Shown here: positions 58,853-64,000 of the stretch, piece by piece
Layout: each line of letters starts with the position of its first letter
Numbering within the stretch: the stretch's first letter is position 1
DNA from: JACMRP01 sp047302465
Lineage (GTDB): Bacteria; Bdellovibrionota; Bdellovibrionia; Bdellovibrionales; Bdellovibrionaceae
DNA: 64,000 bases
Assembly: GCF_047302465.1 (NCBI RefSeq)
Contig: NZ_CP178621.1
Location: 496,001 to 560,000, forward strand
Direction: 5' to 3'
Position numbers and translations under genes: made by a program
Notes under the pieces: generated by a model
The model's input: only the letters and a program-made list of their open reading frames with translations
Told to the model about the DNA's origin: nothing
Databases searched by the model: none

Positions 58853-60042
58853 TGAGTTGGTTGATTGCGGTTGTTGCAATGATTGGTGGCGCTTACGTTT
58901 TCCGATATGGAATCAGTTTAGTCTTGTCACCTCTTCAACATCAGTTTTTGAAATTGCCAGAGCCGACGTCTATTTTGAAAATGGTAACTGTCACGAAGCT
59001 TTGTGATGTGAGCCAAGGTAGTTTTTTGCAAAACCAATACAGTGCGATGGCTTTGATTAATTCGCGTAGCTTTTCTCGTCGTTATTCTATTTTGTTGTTG
59101 TGCCTTAGCGCCGCGGGTTTGTGGACGACGATGCTTGCGATGCTTTTAACTTGGCAAATGGACGGTACGATTTTCGGGATTCTGACGGGAGTTCTTGCCA
59201 TTGCCTCTTACTGGTGGCGTATGGGGCGCGCCTGGGCCGCAGTAACTTTGGGACTTTATGTTCTGCTCATGGGCGGTTTTTCAGTCTTGAGATATCAAGA
59301 CAGTCTATTATCTTTCCTTGGAGAAAGTGAATTTCATTTCTTGCTTGCGGATGGTCGCTTTGCTGCACAGCTTGTGTGGCTGGCAGCAGCCTTCGTATTA
59401 ACTTTGGTGATTCGTGTAGAGTCATGGACGGTGTTTTTAGCACTGGCACTTTTAGGTGCGGGTTCGTTGTCGCTAAATGGTGCGATTGCCATGGTCATTG
59501 GTGAGATGCTTGCCCATGTCGCGGTTTTGATGTGGAAGTCCCGTAAGTTGAATCAAGACACTCAAAAAACAGCCAAGCTCTATGCTCTTTCCAGTATGAT
59601 TGGATTGGTCATTGGCTTTGTTTTGGCTGGAGGTGTCCGAGAGGTTTTCTCTTGGGGATTTACCTTTGATACGAATCCACTCACCGAGAAGAGTCTGCAA
59701 TTCTTTACGATGTATTTTGTTGTCGTAGCAGCCCAATGTGCAGCATCGATGACGTGGGGGCACTTTGCTGCTCAAAAGAAAATTGATGAAGTTCAAAAGG
59801 GTGATTACTTTTCGATTAAGTGGATATCTCGTGGACTGGTTTCGAACTCGATCGGGACTTATGTTTTAAACAAGCTTCATGAACGATTAGATCTGTTAGT
59901 GGCGCAAAAAAGGGAGTTGGATGCGAAAGAGCGTGCCCGAATTCCTCAAGCGTTTTTGCAAGAGCATGACCGAGAAGTCACGACGTTGTCTATGTGGCTG
60001 CCTCTTGCGAAAGATGCGCTTAAGCCACGGAAACTACTTTAA
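58849..60042 (+). CDS. Polytopic membrane protein, unknown
   Basis: 397 residues from ATG 58849 overlapping the rsmJ stop (ATGA); ATG 58852 is equally possible. About ten hydrophobic segments (WLIAVVAMIGGAYVF, LLLCLSAAGLWTTMLAMLLTW, GMIGLVIGFVLAGG region), then a cytosolic C-terminus of ~70 residues with charged helices (LHERLDLLVAQKRELDAKERARIP). It resembles a sodium/phosphate or other Na-Pi type cotransporter-like protein only loosely, so no name is given. Ends overlapping the convergent GGDEF gene by 23 bases. Confidence 0.6.
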   Translation: MMSWLIAVVAMIGGAYVFRYGISLVLSPLQHQFLKLPEPTSILKMVTVTKLCDVSQGSFLQNQYSAMALINSRSFSRRYSILLLCLSAAGLWTTMLAMLLTWQMDGTIFGILTGVLAIASYWWRMGRAWAAVTLGLYVLLMGGFSVLRYQDSLLSFLGESEFHFLLADGRFAAQLVWLAAAFVLTLVIRVESWTVFLALALLGAGSLSLNGAIAMVIGEMLAHVAVLMWKSRKLNQDTQKTAKLYALSSMIGLVIGFVLAGGVREVFSWGFTFDTNPLTEKSLQFFTMYFVVVAAQCAASMTWGHFAAQKKIDEVQKGDYFSIKWISRGLVSNSIGTYVLNKLHERLDLLVAQKRELDAKERARIPQAFLQEHDREVTTLSMWLPLAKDALKPRKLL

Positions 60043-61882
60043 TTCCATTTCTTCCGTTGTTTTTGACATGATAAAGAGCTTCATCGGCTTTCGCCGTGAG
60101 CTCTTCTAGTGATTTGCTAGATGTAATATCACTGGCAGCCCCAATACTGATTGTCACACGCAAATTTGCATGGATATCACTCATCGTTGTGACGGCAACA
60201 CGTGTGCAAATACGATCGGCGATTTCAGCAGCCTGTTGTGGTGAGGACGCTGGAAGAATCACCAAGAACTCTTCGCCGCCAAAACGACCAATGCAGTCGC
60301 CTTTACGAAGCACCGAAGCGCAAATCTCTGCAGTTTTAGATAAAACTATATCCCCAATGGCATGACCGAAGTTGTCGTTCACTTTTTTGAAAAAGTCGAT
60401 ATCTAACAATAACACCGAGAATGGCAAATTGAGCTCGCGGCATTGTTTTAGCATCTCTTCGCCATAAGTAATGACGTGGCGGCGATTGGCAATTTTAGTA
60501 AGCTCATCCGTGTGGGCCAGAGTTCTCATTTTTCGTGCGACTCTGACTTGGCGAATGAGGAATACACCAACTAACGAGCATAAAGCGGCGACCAAAGCCA
60601 TGACTGAAACTTGCAAAGCGCGGATGCGATTCGAGTCTTGCAGTTTTTGTTCTTTAAGCTCGTTCTCGCGGCGTAAAATCAGGTTGTCATTCTCTTTGCG
60701 AGCGATTTCAAACTTCAATTGCTGACGTAGTAGCTGTTCTTCTTTTTGTTTAAGAATATGTTCTTCCGAGTACTTTTGGAACTCAGTCAGCTTTCTATAG
60801 GCTTCTTGCCAGCGGCCTTGCTCTTTGAAGAGCAAGGTTTGTTGTTCTGCAAGGTCGGCTTTTTGCGACAAAGACACTTGAGCGCCAAAGAGGTCTTCGG
60901 TTTTTTCAAGGGCGCGAGTCGCATGAGGATAAAGCTTTAGTTGCCGATAGGCGTTTGCGATTTCTAGGTGCACTTGGGCTTGGTTTTTAACAAGGCCTTT
61001 TTCCTCGAAAACTTTGAGGGCTCTTTGCAAAAAGGCCAAGGCTTTGTCGGGCTGTTTTTTCAGGTTGTAGATGCCGCCCAGGGATTTTTCTAGCAATGCT
61101 TCGCTGGCAACGTTTTTAAGCTCTTTGTGGATTTTTAAAGACTCATGATAGGACTTCAATGCGGCGTCGATGTCTTTCAGATCTTCATAACGGCGGCCCA
61201 TATTGTAGAGCACTACGGCCTCGTTGCGTTTTTTTCCGAGTTTACGATTTTGTTTTAGAACTTCTTGAAAGTACTCGATAGATTTTTTGTCTTCACCGAT
61301 GCGTCCGTACAGAATGGCGATCGAATTTAAGGTAATGCGGCCTTTGTTCTCATTCCCGAGGTCGGCAAAGGACTTTTGTGCTGCCTGCAGGTGGGCAAGG
61401 GCGTCCGAATAGTGACCGAGAAAGCTTAGGAACTTTCCATAGTCCAGCAGGACCGAGGCTTCTTGTTCGAGGTTCTTATGATTTTGAGCGGAACTTAGTA
61501 GGTGTCTGTATTCAGACTCAGCCAAGTGGGAGTCATCTTTTTTCGCCAGTGCATTGGCGCGGCAAAGACGGACTTTAAAAACCTGGTCCGCTTTCATTTC
61601 TTTAGAGCGGTCCAACCATTTGTCGGCGATGGCGAGGGCTTCGCGAGGATCGTCGTTATCTAAATAGTAGTCACAACGAATTAAAGCGGCTTCGAGTGCA
61701 TCGGGCAGATGAAATTTTGTTTTTTGCAGCTCCTCGACTTGGTCTAGGAGTTTCAGACTTTCTTGCGGGGATTCGCCGGCTTTTTCACGGGCTTGTTCCA
61801 GCAATTGCGATGCGGTCAGAGAGCTTTCGGCCAATGTTTGCAAATGGATCATTATGAGACATAAAAAGACGAAGAACCGCAT
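60020..61882 (-). CDS. TPR-containing membrane diguanylate cyclase (GGDEF)
   Basis: 620 residues. Signal peptide, then tetratricopeptide repeats from ~50 to ~330 (e.g. AVVLYNMGRRYEDLKDIDAALKSYHESLKIH), a coiled coil, one membrane helix (~425-446) and a GGDEF domain. The active-site loop is GGEEF at 535-539 and the I-site RKGD lies five residues before it, so it should make c-di-GMP and be product inhibited. A periplasmic TPR sensor coupled to a cytoplasmic cyclase is a common design. The next gene over is a degenerate phosphatase transcribed divergently. Confidence 0.93.
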   Translation of the reverse strand: MRFFVFLCLIMIHLQTLAESSLTASQLLEQAREKAGESPQESLKLLDQVEELQKTKFHLPDALEAALIRCDYYLDNDDPREALAIADKWLDRSKEMKADQVFKVRLCRANALAKKDDSHLAESEYRHLLSSAQNHKNLEQEASVLLDYGKFLSFLGHYSDALAHLQAAQKSFADLGNENKGRITLNSIAILYGRIGEDKKSIEYFQEVLKQNRKLGKKRNEAVVLYNMGRRYEDLKDIDAALKSYHESLKIHKELKNVASEALLEKSLGGIYNLKKQPDKALAFLQRALKVFEEKGLVKNQAQVHLEIANAYRQLKLYPHATRALEKTEDLFGAQVSLSQKADLAEQQTLLFKEQGRWQEAYRKLTEFQKYSEEHILKQKEEQLLRQQLKFEIARKENDNLILRRENELKEQKLQDSNRIRALQVSVMALVAALCSLVGVFLIRQVRVARKMRTLAHTDELTKIANRRHVITYGEEMLKQCRELNLPFSVLLLDIDFFKKVNDNFGHAIGDIVLSKTAEICASVLRKGDCIGRFGGEEFLVILPASSPQQAAEIADRICTRVAVTTMSDIHANLRVTISIGAASDITSSKSLEELTAKADEALYHVKNNGRNGIKVVSVA

Positions 61883-61982
61883 GTGATTCTTGTCGGTTTT
61901 GTGAGGGAAATCTTTAGACTAAGGTCCTTCCCGTATATGTTTACTTAACCTCGCGAATAAAAACACATAAAATAAAACACCG

Positions 61983-62876
61983 ATGGCTAAGGAAACAGAC
62001 TCTCTTAAAGAACGCATTCAAGAACTCGAGATGGAACTCGTCGCTAAGGACAAGGAGCTCTCGAAATATCGTCAGGAATTGGCAAAAGCCAATGTTTCCC
62101 TGGAAAATCTGATTGGCCAGATCACCGAAGAAATCCGAATGGCGGGTTTGATCCAAAAAATGATGTCGCCGACACAACTGCCGAACATCAGCGGCTTTGA
62201 GTGCAGTTCGAAGTACCAACCGGGGGATCGTTTTGGCGGTGATTACTTTGATATTTTTGAGCACGAAGACAAACTGAAGTTTGGCGTCGTCGTAGCGAGT
62301 TCTTCTGGTTACACCATGTCGGCTTTATTTCTATCGGTTCTTATTAAAATCTCTTCCCAAATCGAAGCCCGCCGTGGGCTTGAGCCACATAAAATGCTAG
62401 AACTTCTGACCAAAGAGTTGGTCCCTAATATTCAGAATAGTGATAAGGCCAGCGTTTTTTATGGTGTCATTGACCGTCGTACTTATGAACTTAGCTATTC
62501 CAGCGTTGGCCGAGTGGAAGCTTGCCTACAAGTTTATGGCCAAGAGAGCTTGCAGACCTTAGAAGCTTGCGGGCCGGCCTTTTCCAGAGATTTTAACACG
62601 CAGCCGCAAAGCCTGAAGCTACAATTGAATCCGCGGGATCGCTTAGTGATCGCCACGGAAGGCTTGGTGGGGGCGCAAAATCCTCAAGGGCAAATGTGGG
62701 GAGGCGAAGGCCTCCGCGAATCCGTTCGTATGGCGCCACGTCAGGGCGTGCACGAGCTTAGAAACGAGATTATGCATCAGAACGAAAAGTTCACTGGCAG
62801 ACAGAGTCCTCTCCGCGACCAGACGGTGATCGTCATGGAAGTGAAGGATCGAGTCATCAAACTTGCAAAGACGTAA
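61983..62876 (+). CDS. SpoIIE/RsbU-type PP2C domain protein, probably inactive
   Basis: 297 residues: an N-terminal coiled coil (~6-50) and a PPM phosphatase-like domain. The first metal aspartate is present in GGDYFD (85-90), but the usual G-D-V-S-G-x-G reads ASSSGYT (D to S), T-D-G reads T-E-G, and the D-D-x-T near the C-terminus reads R-D-Q-T. So metal binding and catalysis are likely lost and it may act as a binding partner. Start ATG 61983 follows a 100-base gap shared with the divergent GGDEF gene. Confidence 0.75.
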   Translation: MAKETDSLKERIQELEMELVAKDKELSKYRQELAKANVSLENLIGQITEEIRMAGLIQKMMSPTQLPNISGFECSSKYQPGDRFGGDYFDIFEHEDKLKFGVVVASSSGYTMSALFLSVLIKISSQIEARRGLEPHKMLELLTKELVPNIQNSDKASVFYGVIDRRTYELSYSSVGRVEACLQVYGQESLQTLEACGPAFSRDFNTQPQSLKLQLNPRDRLVIATEGLVGAQNPQGQMWGGEGLRESVRMAPRQGVHELRNEIMHQNEKFTGRQSPLRDQTVIVMEVKDRVIKLAKT

Positions 62877-62949
62877 ATGTATGTGACTTGTTTAGTAAAG
62901 TTTTGTTAAGACTGACCTGTTTCACTTCATGGTCAGAAAGGATACTCAA

Positions 62950-64000
62950 ATGGCAGACGTGACTATTTATGAAGGTGCCTTGGATAAAGGCTTAGAAGGC
63001 GTAGTAGCCTGCACAACGAAAGTTTCATTCATCGTTGGTGATCACCTTAATTTCCGCGGTTATACAATCGATGATTTGGCTGCGAATTCTACATTCGAAG
63101 AAGTTACTTATCTTCTTTGGAATGACAAACTTCCAAACGCTCAAGAGCTTTCAGCTTTCAGTGCTGATCTTCACAAAGAGATGGCTTTGAGTCCAGACTT
63201 CATCAAAGTTTTGAAAGGCATTCCAACCAATGTTCACCCAATGGGTTGGTTGCGTACGGCAGTTTCTTTGATGGCTCACTGGGATCAAGATGCTAACGAC
63301 AACTCTCCAGAAGCTAACTTACGCAAGTCAGTTCGTTTGACTGCGAAAATGGGAACTCTTCTTTGCGCATTCGATGCAATTCGCAAAGGCAAAGAGCCTG
63401 TAGCTCCTAAAACTGATAAATCGATCGCTTGGAACATGATGTACATGTTGGGCGGTGGTGCTGAGCCTAAGACAGAACACGTAAAAGTAATGGACACTTG
63501 CTTGATCTTGCATGCTGACCATGAATTGAACTGTTCTGCGTTCGCAACTCGCGTAACGGCTTCTTCATTGTCTGATCTTCACTCTGCAATCGTTTCAGCT
63601 ATCGGTGCCTTGAAAGGTCCTTTGCATGGCGGAGCGAATGAGCAAGTAATCTTGATGTTGAAAAAAATCGGCAACATGGAAAAAGCTCAGCAATTCGTTA
63701 AAGATGCTTTGGCTGCTAAAGAAAAAGTAATGGGTATCGGTCATCGCGTTTATAAAAACGGCGATCCACGTGCTCGTATCTTGCGTAGCATGTCTGACAA
63801 ATTGACTAAAGACGCTGGTATGCACCACATGTACGAAATGTCGACTTTGATCGACGATACTATGTACAAAGAAAAAGGCTTGATGCCGAACGTGGATTTC
63901 TATTCTGCGACAGTTTATTACTCAATGGGTATTGCGACTGATTTGTTCACTCCAATCTTCGCGGCTTCGCGTATTTCAGGCTGGTGTGCACATGCTTTCG
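62950..64000 (+). CDS. gltA: Citrate synthase (partial, runs off the window end)
   Basis: The first 350 residues of a type II/2-methylcitrate-like citrate synthase. TCA entry enzyme, oxaloacetate plus acetyl-CoA. Catalytic histidine in LHGGANEQV and GIGHRVYKNGDPRARIL are the diagnostic motifs. RBS AAAGGA precedes ATG 62950. The C-terminus lies beyond base 64000. Confidence 0.95.
   Translation, partial: MADVTIYEGALDKGLEGVVACTTKVSFIVGDHLNFRGYTIDDLAANSTFEEVTYLLWNDKLPNAQELSAFSADLHKEMALSPDFIKVLKGIPTNVHPMGWLRTAVSLMAHWDQDANDNSPEANLRKSVRLTAKMGTLLCAFDAIRKGKEPVAPKTDKSIAWNMMYMLGGGAEPKTEHVKVMDTCLILHADHELNCSAFATRVTASSLSDLHSAIVSAIGALKGPLHGGANEQVILMLKKIGNMEKAQQFVKDALAAKEKVMGIGHRVYKNGDPRARILRSMSDKLTKDAGMHHMYEMSTLIDDTMYKEKGLMPNVDFYSATVYYSMGIATDLFTPIFAASRISGWCAHAF

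Noticed and set aside
62897..62925. Possible sigma-28 promoter before gltA (TAAAGTTT)
   Set aside because: The -35-like box is perfect but no GCCGATAA-like -10 lies at the right distance.

Overview
The window looks like a chromosomal segment of a Bdellovibrio-type predatory bacterium (Bdellovibrionota), probably a relative of B. bacteriovorus. This rests on protein style and gene content: many small secreted proteins and lipoproteins of unknown function, a complete flagellar rod/ring/hook-junction locus, menaquinone genes, an HTH-plus-ABC1 kinase pair and a GGDEF protein, on moderate-GC DNA. The species is inferred from general knowledge; no search was run. No rRNA, tRNA, CRISPR array, phage or transposase was seen.

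Layout. 0-7 kb: lipid genes (CTP-dependent lipid kinase-like protein, pssA), asd, a CFI-box surface protein with a predicted beta-barrel partner, truA, and rplM-rpsI. 7-16 kb: small secreted proteins, alaS-recX, pgpA-pncC(cinA C-terminal type)-recA, and a GNAT acetyltransferase. 16-24.5 kb: large secreted proteins, a secreted alpha/beta hydrolase, glutathione peroxidase, lysC and a lytic transglycosylase. 24.7-34.8 kb: the flagellar locus flgF-flgG-flgA-flgH-flgI, a structured non-coding region, a flgJ-like gene, flgM-flgN-flgK-flgL, then csrA and fliW. 34.8-41 kb: a TetR regulator, rmuC, menA-menC-menE, a thioredoxin-like ferredoxin and a solute-binding protein. 41-47.6 kb: an operon of TetR, TolC-like, HlyD-like, two ABC ATPases and two ABC-2 permeases, similar to the ybhGFSR type. 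48-51.3 kb: two divergent HTH-ABC1 kinase genes. 51.5-64 kb: unknown secreted proteins, an AI-2E/PerM protein, a cysteine-cluster protein, a thioesterase, a polyprenyl synthetase-UbiA-RsmJ-membrane protein operon, a TPR-GGDEF cyclase, a degenerate SpoIIE-type phosphatase, and the 5' part of citrate synthase.

How the flagellar region may work. The early operon has a near-perfect sigma-54 promoter, and csrA has a sigma-28 (FliA) promoter. The ~310-base gap between flgI and flgJ can fold into a closed RNA that ends in a U-run. It shows three hairpins with GGA in the apical loop, one nearly identical to the known CsrA high-affinity site. Leaders of flgM and flgK each carry one more GGA-loop hairpin plus a GGA at or next to the ribosome binding site. 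Together with csrA and fliW this suggests a CsrA-FliW circuit with a CsrB-like decoy RNA, which is the most interesting hypothesis here.

The second notable item is a pair of GC-rich structured repeats of about 125-157 bases (15865-15991 and 22051-22207). Both lie between convergent genes. They share a multi-branched fold in which several stems differ by compensatory base changes.
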